A stretch of DNA of 52,526 nucleotides from an uncultured Alistipes sp. (GCA_900769445.1 CAAGGR010000066.1:1-52526), one strand, 5' to 3'; shown: positions 1 through 7,608, counted from the stretch's first letter. Numbers and translations: made by a program. Notes: a model not told the origin generated them from the letters alone.

Positions 1-68
1 AGGGTAAGGGTATTAAGTTCGTCGGCGAGGTAATCCGTCGTAAGGCAGGTAAGTCGGCAGCTAAATAG
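1..68 (+). CDS. rplF: 50S ribosomal protein L6, C-terminal fragment
   Basis: Only the last 21 codons are inside the window, read in frame 3 and ending with TAG at 66-68. The tail GKGIKFVGEVIRRKAGK is the conserved L6 C-terminus, in which a YxGE/FxGE-like segment is followed by a basic tail that contacts 23S rRNA. L6 directly precedes L18 in the spc operon of nearly all bacteria, and L18 follows here after a 16-nt gap, so the context agrees. The gene starts upstream of the window; nothing suggests it is broken. Confidence 0.9.
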   Translation, partial: GKGIKFVGEVIRRKAGKSAAK

Positions 69-84
69 TAAATAAGTCAAGATT

Positions 85-447
85 ATGGCATTGAATAAGA
101 TTGAAAGAAGAGCGAGAATTAAGATGCGTATTCGTAAGATCGTTAACGGTACTGCATCACAGCCTCGCATGACTGTATTCCGTAGCAACAAGCAGATCTA
201 CGTACAGTTTATTGATGACCTCGCAGGCGTAACCTTGGCAACAGCATCATCGTTGGACAAGGAGGTTGCAGCAGAGGCAGCTGGTAAGAACAAGTCAGAG
301 GTTGCAGCTTTGGTTGGTAAGCTTGCTGCAACTCGTGCAATCGAGAAGGGTATCACCGCAGTATCATTTGATCGTAACGGTTACCTCTATCACGGTCGAG
401 TAAAAATGTTGGCTGACGCTGCTCGTGAGGGTGGCCTTAAATTCTAA
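85..447 (+). CDS. rplR: 50S ribosomal protein L18
   Basis: The 120-residue product matches bacterial L18 in length and pattern. It has a basic N-terminus (residues 1-30, KIERRARIKMRIR), the core PRMTVFRSNKQIYVQFIDD, and the C-terminal FDRNGYLYHGRVKMLADAAREGGL. L18 binds 5S rRNA and anchors it to the large-subunit central protuberance. It lies between rplF and rpsE with 16-nt and 6-nt gaps, so it is translated as part of the spc operon. Identification is firm. Confidence 0.97.
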   Translation: MALNKIERRARIKMRIRKIVNGTASQPRMTVFRSNKQIYVQFIDDLAGVTLATASSLDKEVAAEAAGKNKSEVAALVGKLAATRAIEKGITAVSFDRNGYLYHGRVKMLADAAREGGLKF

Positions 448-453
448 TCGATT

Positions 454-972
454 ATGGCAAATACTAACATAAAGAGAGTACGTACAAGCGACCTCGAGTT
501 GAAGGATCGTTTGGTTGCAATCAACCGCGTTACTAAGGTAACCAAGGGTGGTCGTACCTTCACTTTCTCGGCTATCGTAGTTGTAGGTAACGAGAATGGT
601 GTTGTAGGCTATGGTCTTGGTAAGGCTGCGGAGGTTACTGTAGCTATCTCTAAGGGCGTAGAGGATGCAAAGAAGAATTTGGTTAAGATTCCAGTACTCA
701 ACGGTACTATTCCACACAAGCAGGAGATGCGTTTCGGTGGTTCTGAGGTGATGATTCGCCCAGCAGCCCCTGGTACAGGTATCATCGCTGGTGGTGCGAT
801 GCGTGCTGTATTGGAGTCTGTAGGTATCAAGAACGTGCTTGCAAAGAGCAAGGGTTCATCTAACCCACACAACCTCGTAAAGGCTACTATCGGTGCTTTG
901 TGCGAGTTGCGTGATGCTCGTTCAGTTGCTGAGTTGCGTGGTATCTCACTAACCAAGGTGTTTAACGGTTAA
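454..972 (+). CDS. rpsE: 30S ribosomal protein S5
   Basis: A 172-residue S5. The N-terminal double-stranded-RNA-binding-like domain carries the S5 signature around residues 22-60 (NRVTKVTKGGRTFTFSAIVV, then GVVGYGLGKA). The C-terminal domain contains PAAPGTGIIAGGAMRAVLE. S5 sits at the back of the small subunit near the mRNA entry and affects decoding accuracy. ATG at 454 follows the L18 stop by 6 nt, fitting translational coupling. No anomalies seen. Confidence 0.97.
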   Translation: MANTNIKRVRTSDLELKDRLVAINRVTKVTKGGRTFTFSAIVVVGNENGVVGYGLGKAAEVTVAISKGVEDAKKNLVKIPVLNGTIPHKQEMRFGGSEVMIRPAAPGTGIIAGGAMRAVLESVGIKNVLAKSKGSSNPHNLVKATIGALCELRDARSVAELRGISLTKVFNG

Positions 973-990
973 AAATAGGAGGTAACAACT

Positions 991-1173
991 ATGGCAACAT
1001 TGAAAATCACTCAGATTAAGAGCCGTATCGGTGCTTCTAAGCAGCAGTGCAAGAACCTTGATGCTCTCGGTCTTCGCAAGATCAACCACACAGTTGAGCA
1101 TAGCGACTCAGTAATCATCAAGGGTATGATCGAGCGTGTTAAGCACTTAGTACGCGTAGAGGAGGTAAAATAA
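991..1173 (+). CDS. rpmD: 50S ribosomal protein L30
   Basis: The 60-residue product has the L30 pattern: LKITQIKSRIGASKQQCKNLDALGLRKINHTVEHSDS, then a short C-terminal helix. L30 is a small peripheral large-subunit protein that is absent from some bacterial lineages but retained here in its standard slot between S5 and L15. An AGGAGGT-like purine stretch (976-982) lies 8 nt before the ATG, one of the few recognisable Shine-Dalgarno sites in this window and support for the chosen start. Confidence 0.95.
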   Translation: MATLKITQIKSRIGASKQQCKNLDALGLRKINHTVEHSDSVIIKGMIERVKHLVRVEEVK

Positions 1174-1200
1174 GTTTAACCCAAGAAAACAATTTAAGAA

Positions 1201-1647
1201 ATGGAACTTCATAATCTTAAGCCCGCTAAGGGTGCAACTCACCACGATAAGCGCGTGGGTCGCGGTGCCGGTTCTGGTCACGGTGGCTATTCAACTCGCG
1301 GTTTGAAGGGTGCGAAGTCTCGCTCTGGTTATTCAAGCAAGCTCGGTTTCGAGGGTGGTCAGATGCCTTTGCAGCGTCGTCTTCCTAAGTTCGGCTTCAC
1401 TAATATCAAGCGTGTAGAGTACAAGGCTATCAACCTCTCAACACTTGAGGATCTCGCAGCAAAGAACAACCTTACAGAGGTTACTTTCGAGACTCTTGTT
1501 CAGGCAGGCTTTGTATCGAACAACGACAAGGTAAAGATTCTTGGTAACGGTGCCGTTACACGTGCTTTGGCTGTTAAGGCTAACGCATTCTCAAAGAGCG
1601 CTGAGGCTGCTATCGTAGCTGCAGGTGGTTCTGTAGAGAAGTTGTAA
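1201..1647 (+). CDS. rplO: 50S ribosomal protein L15
   Basis: A 148-residue L15 with the glycine-rich basic N-terminus (HDKRVGRGAGSGHGGYSTRG, residues 16-35) that threads into 23S rRNA, and the folded C-terminal half (residues about 75-148) ending in AKANAFSKSAEAAIVAAGGSVEKL-type sequence. L15 is a late-assembly large-subunit protein. It is followed not by a short gap but by 148 nt of structured sequence before secY, which is unusual within an otherwise tightly packed operon (see the separate entry). Confidence 0.96.
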   Translation: MELHNLKPAKGATHHDKRVGRGAGSGHGGYSTRGLKGAKSRSGYSSKLGFEGGQMPLQRRLPKFGFTNIKRVEYKAINLSTLEDLAAKNNLTEVTFETLVQAGFVSNNDKVKILGNGAVTRALAVKANAFSKSAEAAIVAAGGSVEKL

Positions 1648-1659
1648 TACGGTATCTGG

Positions 1660-1761
1660 CTGTTTGTCGGAAGCTGTTGCAGCGCAATCGGGAACCTATA
1701 TATATAATATGTAATAACTATGGCGTGTGAGCATAATGCTTAGGCTCAGCACCGACAACAG
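1660..1761 (+). promoter_or_regulatory. Structured leader between rplO and secY
   Basis: This spacer contains an outer inverted repeat: CTGTTTGTCGG (1660-1670) pairs with CCGACAACAG (1752-1761), with one bulged T. Inside it are GTTGC/GCAA-type pairing near 1676-1687 and a nested hairpin TGAGC (1728-1732)/GCTCA (1744-1748) overlapping the palindrome AGCATAATGCT. There is no ORF. It could be an attenuator, an RNA processing site, or a ribosomal-protein feedback site limiting secY expression. The function is inference; only the pairing is seen. Confidence 0.4.
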
Positions 1762-1795
1762 TTGATAAGTTTAGAATCTAAAAACCTAATAAGTT

Positions 1796-3145
1796 ATGAA
1801 CAAGTATATTATTGTTGGTATCATCTTGGTAGCACTCGTCGCGCTACTTGCAACCAACAAGAAACTCGTTGAAACGCTCAAGAATATCTATAAGATTGAG
1901 GAGCTTCGTCAGCGTATCCTCTTTACGCTCGGTCTTCTTCTTATCTATCGCTTGGGTAGCTTCGTGACTCTGCCAGGTGTTGACCATGCAGTGTTGGAGC
2001 AGTGGACACAGAACTTTGCGAACGATGGTAGCAGCCTTATGGGCTTGCTTAACATCTTCTCGGGTGGTGCGTTCTCGCAGGCTTCAATCTTTGCACTTGG
2101 TGTAATGCCTTACATCACAGCGTCTATCATCATTCAGTTGTTGGGTATCATGGTACCTTATTTCCGTAAGATGCAGCGCGAGGGTGAGAGCGGACGTCGC
2201 AAGATGAATCAGTGGACACGTTTCCTTACTATTGCAGTATTGCTATTGCAGGCTCCTGCTTACCTTAAGACTCAGATCATGGCTCAGCAGGGTGCAGTAG
2301 TTCAGGAGGCAGGTTTCATCGTTACCTCTACAATTATTCTTATCGCTGGTACCATGTTCATCATGTGGCTTGGTGAGAAGATTACTGACAGAGGTATCGG
2401 TAACGGTATTTCATTGATCATCATGATTGGTATCGTAGCACGTCTCCCACAGTCGTTCCTTCAGGAGTTTATGTTCCAGACGACAGGTGGTGGTAGCATC
2501 ATCATGCTTCTCGTAGAGTTGGTATTCCTTGCTCTCGTGTTCATGCTTGCGATTGCTATCGTTCAGGCTGTGCGAAAGATTCCAGTACAGTATGCAAAGC
2601 GTATTGTAGGTAATAAGCAGTATGGTGGTGTGCGTCAGTACATTCCTTTGAAGTTGAACGCTGCCAATGTAATGCCTATTATCTTTGCTCAGGCACTTAT
2701 GTTCATCCCTGGTTTGATTTGGGGTGGTCAGTGGCTTGACATCACCAGCTTCTGGTACAACTTTACGCTTGTAGTGTTGGTAATTGCATTTACTTATTTC
2801 TACACTGCAATTATCGTTAATCCTCAAATGATGGCTGATGATATGAAGCGTAACGGTGGCTTCATCCCAGGCGTTAAGCCAGGTAAGAGTACTGTTACCT
2901 ATATCGATGACATCATGACAAGAATTACCCTTCCAGGTTCTGTGTTCTTGGCGATTATCACAATTCTTCCAGCAATTGCTATGTCGCTTGGTATCACTCA
3001 GGGCTTTGCTTACTTCTTCGGAGGTACATCGCTTTTGATTATGGTGGGTGTTGTTCTTGATACTCTAAAGCAGATTGAGAGCTACTTGTTGATGCGTCAT
3101 TATGACGGTCTTATGAAGACTGGTCGCATTCAGGGTCGCTACTAA
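1796..3145 (+). CDS. secY: Preprotein translocase subunit SecY
   Basis: SecY forms the protein-conducting channel of the Sec translocon in the inner membrane. The 449-residue product has the full family pattern: IYRLGSFVTLPGVD in the first conserved membrane segment, the plug and TM2 region (MGLLNIFSGGAFSQASIFALGVMPYIT), REGESGRRKMNQWTR, MFIMWLGEKITDRGIGNGIS, and the C-terminal FGGTSLLIMVGVVLDTLKQIE. About ten family TM segments can be counted. Unusually, the ORF begins with an additional hydrophobic stretch (residues 4-20, IIVGIILVALVALLATN) before the normal SecY start region around KLVETLKN. No in-frame ATG lies between 1796 and the conserved region, so the extension appears real or uses a non-ATG alternative. 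Confidence 0.96.
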   Translation: MNKYIIVGIILVALVALLATNKKLVETLKNIYKIEELRQRILFTLGLLLIYRLGSFVTLPGVDHAVLEQWTQNFANDGSSLMGLLNIFSGGAFSQASIFALGVMPYITASIIIQLLGIMVPYFRKMQREGESGRRKMNQWTRFLTIAVLLLQAPAYLKTQIMAQQGAVVQEAGFIVTSTIILIAGTMFIMWLGEKITDRGIGNGISLIIMIGIVARLPQSFLQEFMFQTTGGGSIIMLLVELVFLALVFMLAIAIVQAVRKIPVQYAKRIVGNKQYGGVRQYIPLKLNAANVMPIIFAQALMFIPGLIWGGQWLDITSFWYNFTLVVLVIAFTYFYTAIIVNPQMMADDMKRNGGFIPGVKPGKSTVTYIDDIMTRITLPGSVFLAIITILPAIAMSLGITQGFAYFFGGTSLLIMVGVVLDTLKQIESYLLMRHYDGLMKTGRIQGRY

Positions 3146-3161
3146 TAGTTTACCACAAGAC

Positions 3162-3225
3162 AAGGGGCTGCACATTGTGCGGCGGCTGAGTAAGACATTT
3201 GCTAAACTTGGGCAGTCCCTTTTAT
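3162..3225 (+). terminator. Hairpin between secY and map (attenuator-like)
   Basis: AAGGGGCTGC (3162-3171) pairs with GCAGTCCCTT (3212-3221), with one G-T wobble, and is followed by TTTATAG. A second small hairpin, GCAC-ATT-GTGC, overlaps the left arm. The U-run is short, so complete termination is doubtful. Partial attenuation of the downstream map-infA-alpha segment is a reasonable inference. Confidence 0.4.
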
Positions 3226-3235
3226 AGTTAAGACG

Positions 3236-4009
3236 ATGATTTATCTGAAGACCAAAGAGGAGATTGAGATTCTCCGCGAGAATAACATTCTTGTAAGCCG
3301 TGCGCTTGCAGAGGTGGGTCGACACATTAAGCCAGGTGTTACTGCACGTGAGCTTAACGATATCGCCGAGAAGTTTATTCGCGACAATGGAGCAGTACCA
3401 GCTTTTCTTGGTTACCAGGGCTACCCAGCGGCATCGACAATCTCGATTAACGAGCAGGTGGTTCACGGTATTCCGTCAGATTATGTCATAAAGGAGGGCG
3501 ACATCGTATCGGTTGACTTAGGTACCTTTATGAAGGGGTTTGTAGGTGATTCAGCATATACATTTGCTGTAGGCGCTGTCAGCGACGAGGTTAGACAGTT
3601 GTTGGAGGTCACCAAGGAGGCTCTGCGTAGAGGTGCAGCACAGGCTAAGGCGGGTAATCGCGTAGGCGATATATCGGCAGCTGTGCAGGATTACGCTGAG
3701 AGTTTCGGCTTTGGCGTGGTGCGCGAGTTGGAGGGTCATGGCTTAGGCAGAAAGATGCATGAGGAGCCAGGCGTTCCTAACTATGGCGCAAGAGGTAGAG
3801 GACCATTATTGAAAGAGGGTATGGTTATCTGCATCGAGCCGATGATTACGATGGGAAGAAGACAAGTGGTCTTTGAGCGCGACGGTTGGACTGTCCGCAC
3901 CAAGGATCGAAAGCCGGCAGCGCACTACGAGTACGCGGTGGCTGTGGGTAAGGATGGCCCAGACATCTTGACAGATTTCAGTATCATCGAAGAGGCTATT
4001 AAACAGTAA
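3236..4009 (+). CDS. map: Methionine aminopeptidase, type I
   Basis: This removes the initiator methionine from nascent proteins. The 257-residue product is a short M24A enzyme with all expected metal ligands visible: D94 (SVDLG), D105 (VGDSAYTF), H168 (EGHGLGRKMHEEP), E201 (CIEPM) and E232 (HYEYAVAV), plus the substrate-contacting H77 (QVVHGIP). There is no N-terminal zinc-finger or SH3-binding extension, typical of type Ia. It lies between secY and infA, a common placement in Bacteroidetes and Firmicutes. ATG at 3236 gives the conserved MIYLKTKEEIE start. Confidence 0.97.
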   Translation: MIYLKTKEEIEILRENNILVSRALAEVGRHIKPGVTARELNDIAEKFIRDNGAVPAFLGYQGYPAASTISINEQVVHGIPSDYVIKEGDIVSVDLGTFMKGFVGDSAYTFAVGAVSDEVRQLLEVTKEALRRGAAQAKAGNRVGDISAAVQDYAESFGFGVVRELEGHGLGRKMHEEPGVPNYGARGRGPLLKEGMVICIEPMITMGRRQVVFERDGWTVRTKDRKPAAHYEYAVAVGKDGPDILTDFSIIEEAIKQ

Positions 4010-4015
4010 AATCTT

Positions 4016-4234
4016 ATGGCAAAACAGACTGCTATTGAACGAGACGGAACCATCATTGAGGCGTTGTCAAACGCAATGTTCAGGGTGGAATTGGATAACG
4101 GACATGTTATCACGGCTCATATCTCAGGTAAGATGCGAATGCACTACATTAAGATCTTGCCAGGAGATAAGGTAAAAGTAGAAATGACACCTTATGATTT
4201 GAGTAAGGGTCGAATATCTTTTAGGTACAAATAA
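4016..4234 (+). CDS. infA: Translation initiation factor IF-1
   Basis: A 72-residue single OB-fold protein with the family sequence MAKQTAIERDGTIIEALSNAMF, then GHVITAHISGKMRMHYIKILPGDKVKVEMTPYDLSKGRISFRYK. IF-1 occupies the 30S A-site during initiation and supports IF-2 and IF-3. It starts 6 nt after map and is followed by rpmJ, the classic map-infA-rpmJ-rpsM order. Length and sequence are standard. Confidence 0.98.
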   Translation: MAKQTAIERDGTIIEALSNAMFRVELDNGHVITAHISGKMRMHYIKILPGDKVKVEMTPYDLSKGRISFRYK

Positions 4235-4251
4235 TTAAGAATGCTTCGGTT

Positions 4252-4368
4252 ATGAAAGTAAGAGCATCAATTAAGAAGAGAAGCGAGGATTGCAAGATTG
4301 TTCGTCGCAAGGGTAAGCTCTATGTGATTTGCAAGAAGAATCCTAAGTTCAAAATGCGCCAGGGATAA
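4252..4368 (+). CDS. rpmJ: 50S ribosomal protein L36, zinc-ligand-poor form
   Basis: This ORF reads 38 codons (MKVRASIKKRSEDCKIVRRK to KFKMRQG). It matches L36 over its full length and sits 17 nt after infA. The zinc-ribbon form of L36 uses C11, C14, C27 and H33. Here position 11 is Ser and position 33 is Phe, leaving only C14 and C27, so stable zinc binding is unlikely. This fits the C-minus L36 type used by many bacteria to save zinc. Confidence 0.93.
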   Translation: MKVRASIKKRSEDCKIVRRKGKLYVICKKNPKFKMRQG

Positions 4369-4409
4369 TTTTTAGTTTAACAAACCGAAATTAACGAAAA
4401 GAAACATTT

Positions 4410-4790
4410 ATGGCACGTATAGTAGGTGTTGATTTACCAAAAAATAAGCGTGGTGAGATCGGCTTGACCTATATCTATGGTATTGGTCGTTCTACAGCGC
4501 AGAAGATCCTTGATAAGGTAGGCGTTAGCCGCGACATTAAGGTTCAGGATTGGACTGATGATCAGGTCGGTGCAATTCGTAGCGCAATTGCAGAGATGGG
4601 CATCAAGGTTGAGGGCGAGTGCCGCTCAGTTGTTCAGCTCAACATTAAGCGATTGATGGATATCGGTTGCTACCGTGGTATCCGTCACCGTTTGGGTCTT
4701 CCAGTTCGTGGTCAGAGCACAAAGAACAATGCTCGTACACGTAAGGGTAAGAAGAAGACTGTAGCAAACAAGAAAAAGGCAACTAAGTAA
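4410..4790 (+). CDS. rpsM: 30S ribosomal protein S13
   Basis: A 126-residue S13 beginning MARIVGVDLPKNKRGEIGLTYIYGIG, with the helix-two-turn-helix region and the conserved GCYRGIRHRLGLPVRGQ (residues about 88-104). The C-terminus is a basic tail (RTRKGKKKTVANKKKATK) that reaches toward the P-site tRNA. S13 forms intersubunit bridges and contacts S19. It opens the alpha-operon part of the cluster. Confidence 0.97.
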   Translation: MARIVGVDLPKNKRGEIGLTYIYGIGRSTAQKILDKVGVSRDIKVQDWTDDQVGAIRSAIAEMGIKVEGECRSVVQLNIKRLMDIGCYRGIRHRLGLPVRGQSTKNNARTRKGKKKTVANKKKATK

Positions 4791-4802
4791 TATTAGAGAG
4801 TT

Positions 4803-5192
4803 ATGGCAAAGAAAACTGGTACAGTTAAGAAGAAGGTTGTTAAGGTTTCTGCACAGGGTATGGCTTTTGTGCACTCTACCTTCAACAACGTGATCGTAAC
4901 CATTACTAACGAGGTGGGTGAGGTCATCAGCTGGTCATCAGCAGGTAAGATGGGCTTCCGTGGTTCAAAGAAGAACACACCATACGCAGCACAGACAGCA
5001 GCTGCTGACTGCGCTAAGGTTGCTTACGATATGGGTTTGCGTAAGGTTAAGGTTTACGTAAAGGGTCCTGGTCAGGGTCGTGAGTCTGCAGTTCGTACTA
5101 TCCACGGTGCAGGCATCGAGGTTATGGAGATCATCGACGTTACTCCATTGCCACACAATGGCTGCCGCGCTCCTAACCGTCGTCGTGTATAA
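4803..5192 (+). CDS. rpsK: 30S ribosomal protein S11
   Basis: A 129-residue S11 with the canonical core FVHSTFNNVIVTITNEVGEVISWSSAGKMGFRGSKKNTPYAAQ and the C-terminal VTPLPHNGCRAPNRRRV. S11 forms part of the platform near the mRNA exit and Shine-Dalgarno helix. In Bacteroidetes the rRNA anti-SD is often sequestered, consistent with the weak ribosome-binding sites seen here (family knowledge, not shown by this sequence). Gap to rpsM is 12 nt. Confidence 0.97.
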   Translation: MAKKTGTVKKKVVKVSAQGMAFVHSTFNNVIVTITNEVGEVISWSSAGKMGFRGSKKNTPYAAQTAAADCAKVAYDMGLRKVKVYVKGPGQGRESAVRTIHGAGIEVMEIIDVTPLPHNGCRAPNRRRV

Positions 5193-5277
5193 TTCTCTTT
5201 AGGGGATATTTACCGATTGATAGTAAGACTAAGCAGATTTGTAAAACTTTACTTTACATTAAAAATTAAAAACAATT

Positions 5278-5886
5278 ATGGCAAGATATATTGGACCAAA
5301 GTCGAAGATTGCCCGTCGTTTTGGCGAGGCTATTTACGGTGCTGACAAAGTTCTTGAGAAGCGTAACTTCCCTCCTGGACAGCACGGTCTTGCTCGCAAG
5401 CGTAAGAAGAACTCTGAGTATGGCGAGCAGCTTTCTGAGAAGCAGAAGGCAAAGTATACTTACGGTATTTTGGAGAAGCAGTTCGCACGCACTTATGAGG
5501 CTGCTGCACGTATGGGCGGTATCACAGGTGAGAACTTGTTGAAGCTTTTGGAGTGCCGTTTGGACAACGTAGTATATCGTTTGGGTATTGCTCCTACACG
5601 TGCTGCTGCACGTCAGCTTGTTTCACATCGTCATATCTGTGTTAACGGTAACGTTGTGAACATTCCTTCATACTCATTGAAGGTTGGTGATGTGATTTCA
5701 GTTCGTGAGAAGTCTAAGACTTTGGAGGTTATCACTGATGCATTGGCAGGTTCATCACGTAGCCGCTATGCATGGTTGGAGTGGGACAACGCTTCTATGA
5801 GCGGTAAGTTCCTTCAGACTCCAGAGCGTGAGGAGATTCCAGAGAACATCAAGGAGCAGCTTATCGTCGAGTTGTACTCTAAGTAG
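5278..5886 (+). CDS. rpsD: 30S ribosomal protein S4
   Basis: A 202-residue S4 with MARYIGPKSKIARRFGEAI at the N-terminus, and an S4 RNA-binding domain at about residues 92-155 (CRLDNVVYRLGIAPTRAAARQLVSHRHICVNG). S4 nucleates 30S assembly and in many bacteria represses its own operon by binding leader mRNA. The preceding 85-nt A/T-rich spacer (5193-5277) is longer than the other gaps in this segment and might hold such a control site, but no clear pseudoknot was recognised. Confidence 0.97.
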   Translation: MARYIGPKSKIARRFGEAIYGADKVLEKRNFPPGQHGLARKRKKNSEYGEQLSEKQKAKYTYGILEKQFARTYEAAARMGGITGENLLKLLECRLDNVVYRLGIAPTRAAARQLVSHRHICVNGNVVNIPSYSLKVGDVISVREKSKTLEVITDALAGSSRSRYAWLEWDNASMSGKFLQTPEREEIPENIKEQLIVELYSK

Positions 5887-5910
5887 TAATTTACAAACAA
5901 ATTCAATATT

Positions 5911-6903
5911 ATGGCAATATTAGCATTCCAAAAACCTGAAAAGGTCATCATGCTGGAGTCGACTTCATCGTTCGGCAGATTTGAGTTCCGTCCTTTGGAG
6001 CCTGGCTATGGTATGACAGTCGGAAACGCTTTGCGCCGTGTGTTGCTCTCGTCGTTGGAGGGCTATGCTATCACGACCGTGAAGGTTGCCGGTGTGAACA
6101 ATGAGTTCGCCGCCGTTCCCGGTGTGATGGAGGGTATGTTGGAGATTATTCTTAATCTCAAGCAGGTACGTTTCATCCGCACAGTAGATAACGAAGAGGC
6201 TGAGAAGGTCTCAATCAATGTTGCAGGTGTTACCGAGCTTACAGCAGGTTATATCTCTAACTACCTATCGTTCTTCAAGGTATTGAACCCAGAGTTGGTT
6301 ATTTGCCACCTTGCTCCAGGTACGAAGATGCAGTTGACCATTACTATTGGTAAGGGTCGTGGTTATGTGCCATCAGAGGAGAATGCGGGCATTGAGAAGG
6401 ATGTTGACACCCTTCCTATCGACTCAATCTTCACACCTATCAAGAACGTTAAGTACTCTATCGAGGACTACCGTGTCGAGCAGAAGACCGACTACGAGAA
6501 GTTGAATTTGGAGATTACTACCGACGGCTCGATTCATCCGAAGGATGCGTTGAAGGAGGCTGCTAAGATTCTTATTCAGCACTTTATGTTGTTCTCTGAC
6601 GAGAAGATTACTCTCGACAAGGAGGAGCAGCAGGGTGTTGAAGAGTTCGACGAGAGTGTATTGCATATGCGCCAGTTGCTCAAGACAAGGCTTGCTGATC
6701 AGGATTTGAGTGTTCGTGCGCTCAACTGCTTGAAGGCTGCTGATGTTGAGACTGTTGGTGATCTTGTAAAGCTTCACCGCAACGAGCTTTTGAAGTTCCG
6801 TAACTTCGGTAAGAAGTCTCTTACAGAGCTCGATGAGTTGTTGGCAACTCTCAACCTTAAGTTCGGTATGGATGTATCTATCTACAAACTTGATAAAGAT
6901 TAA
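5911..6903 (+). CDS. rpoA: RNA polymerase subunit alpha
   Basis: The alpha subunit dimerises to nucleate RNA polymerase assembly. The 330-residue product has the N-terminal domain with FEPLEPGYGMTVGNALRRVLLSSLEGYAIT-type sequence at about residues 27-56 and the helix-hairpin-helix C-terminal domain (residues about 255-320, LSVRALNCLKAADVETVGDL through GKKSLTELDELL) that binds DNA and regulators. Gap to rpsD is 24 nt, and rplQ follows after 2 nt. Length is normal. Confidence 0.98.
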   Translation: MAILAFQKPEKVIMLESTSSFGRFEFRPLEPGYGMTVGNALRRVLLSSLEGYAITTVKVAGVNNEFAAVPGVMEGMLEIILNLKQVRFIRTVDNEEAEKVSINVAGVTELTAGYISNYLSFFKVLNPELVICHLAPGTKMQLTITIGKGRGYVPSEENAGIEKDVDTLPIDSIFTPIKNVKYSIEDYRVEQKTDYEKLNLEITTDGSIHPKDALKEAAKILIQHFMLFSDEKITLDKEEQQGVEEFDESVLHMRQLLKTRLADQDLSVRALNCLKAADVETVGDLVKLHRNELLKFRNFGKKSLTELDELLATLNLKFGMDVSIYKLDKD

Positions 6904-6905
6904 TT

Positions 6906-7475
6906 ATGAGACACAATAAGAATTTTAATCATCTTGGCAGACAGGCGGGCCACCGTAAGGCAATGCTTTCAAATATGGCAGTATCGCTCATTCTGCACAA
7001 GCGTATTCAGACAACTGTTGCTAAGGCTAAGGCTGTACAGAAGTTCATTGAGCCATTGGTAACAAAGTCTAAGGAGGACTCTACTCACTCACGTCGTGTA
7101 GTATTCTCATATTTGAAGCAGAAGGAGGCAGTTACTGAGTTGTTCCGCACAATCGCTCCTAAGATTATGGAGCGTCCAGGTGGTTACACTCGTATTCTTA
7201 AGACTGGTTTCCGTCTTGGTGATGGTGCTGATATGTGTATCATCGAGTTCGTTGATTTCAACGAGACTTACACATTCGGTCGTGAGGCAGCTGCAGCTCC
7301 TGTTGCAGAGGCTAAGCCTAAGACGCGTCGTTCACGCAAGAAGACAACTGATGCAACTGAGGATGCAACAGTTGTAGCAGAGAAGAAGACTACAAAGAAG
7401 GCTGCTCCAAAGGCAACTGCTAAGGCTTCTGCTGCTAAGGGTGCGAAGAAGACTAACGTTGGCAAGAAGATGTAA
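6906..7475 (+). CDS. rplQ: 50S ribosomal protein L17 with basic C-terminal tail
   Basis: Residues 1-120 are a normal L17 (MRHNKNFNHLGRQAGHRKAML, then TTVAKAKAVQKFIEPLVTKS and GGYTRILKTGFRLGDGADM). L17 lines the polypeptide exit tunnel area of the large subunit. Residues about 125-189 are an extra tail of Ala, Lys and Thr (AKPKTRRSRKK, KKAAPKATAKASAAKGAKK), low in complexity and probably disordered, as often seen in Bacteroidetes L17. The stop codon overlaps the left end of a palindromic element that appears to terminate the operon. Confidence 0.96.
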   Translation: MRHNKNFNHLGRQAGHRKAMLSNMAVSLILHKRIQTTVAKAKAVQKFIEPLVTKSKEDSTHSRRVVFSYLKQKEAVTELFRTIAPKIMERPGGYTRILKTGFRLGDGADMCIIEFVDFNETYTFGREAAAAPVAEAKPKTRRSRKKTTDATEDATVVAEKKTTKKAAPKATAKASAAKGAKKTNVGKKM

Positions 7476-7605
7476 TTTGCCGTGATAAGGGCGCATCTGC
7501 GCCCTTTCAATCAAAGCCACCAATGGAATGTACGCCAAGTACTATCCATCGGTGGCTTTTTCATTTCAAGCGCACCACACTTTTCATTTCACTTTATTGG
7601 TTGAG
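7474..7605 (+). repeat. Copy A of the stop-codon palindromic element (decayed 3' end)
   Basis: The left end AATTTGCCGTGATAAGGG overlaps the rplQ stop and shares the 20-nt run 7483-7502 nearly intact with copy B at 37859. The 5' mini-hairpin is GGGCGCA-TC-TGCGCCC and the central hairpin runs from AAAGCCACC (7513) to GGTGGCTTT (7559), with apical GTAC-gccaa-GTAC. The expected right terminus (CTTCTGACAAG-like) is not found, only a CACCACACTTTT remnant, so the right boundary is approximate. Confidence 0.65.
7487..7565 (+). terminator. Double hairpin terminator of the ribosomal operon
   Basis: Hairpin 1 is AAGGGCGCA (7487-7495)/TGCGCCCTT (7498-7506). Hairpin 2 pairs AAAGCCACC (7513-7521) with GGTGGCTTT (7551-7559), extended inward by ATGGA/TCCAT, and is followed by a T-run. 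Together they form a strong intrinsic terminator embedded in the copy A repeat. Known consequence: it would isolate the ribosomal operon from the downstream lipoprotein genes. Confidence 0.8.
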
Positions 7606-7608
7606 TTG

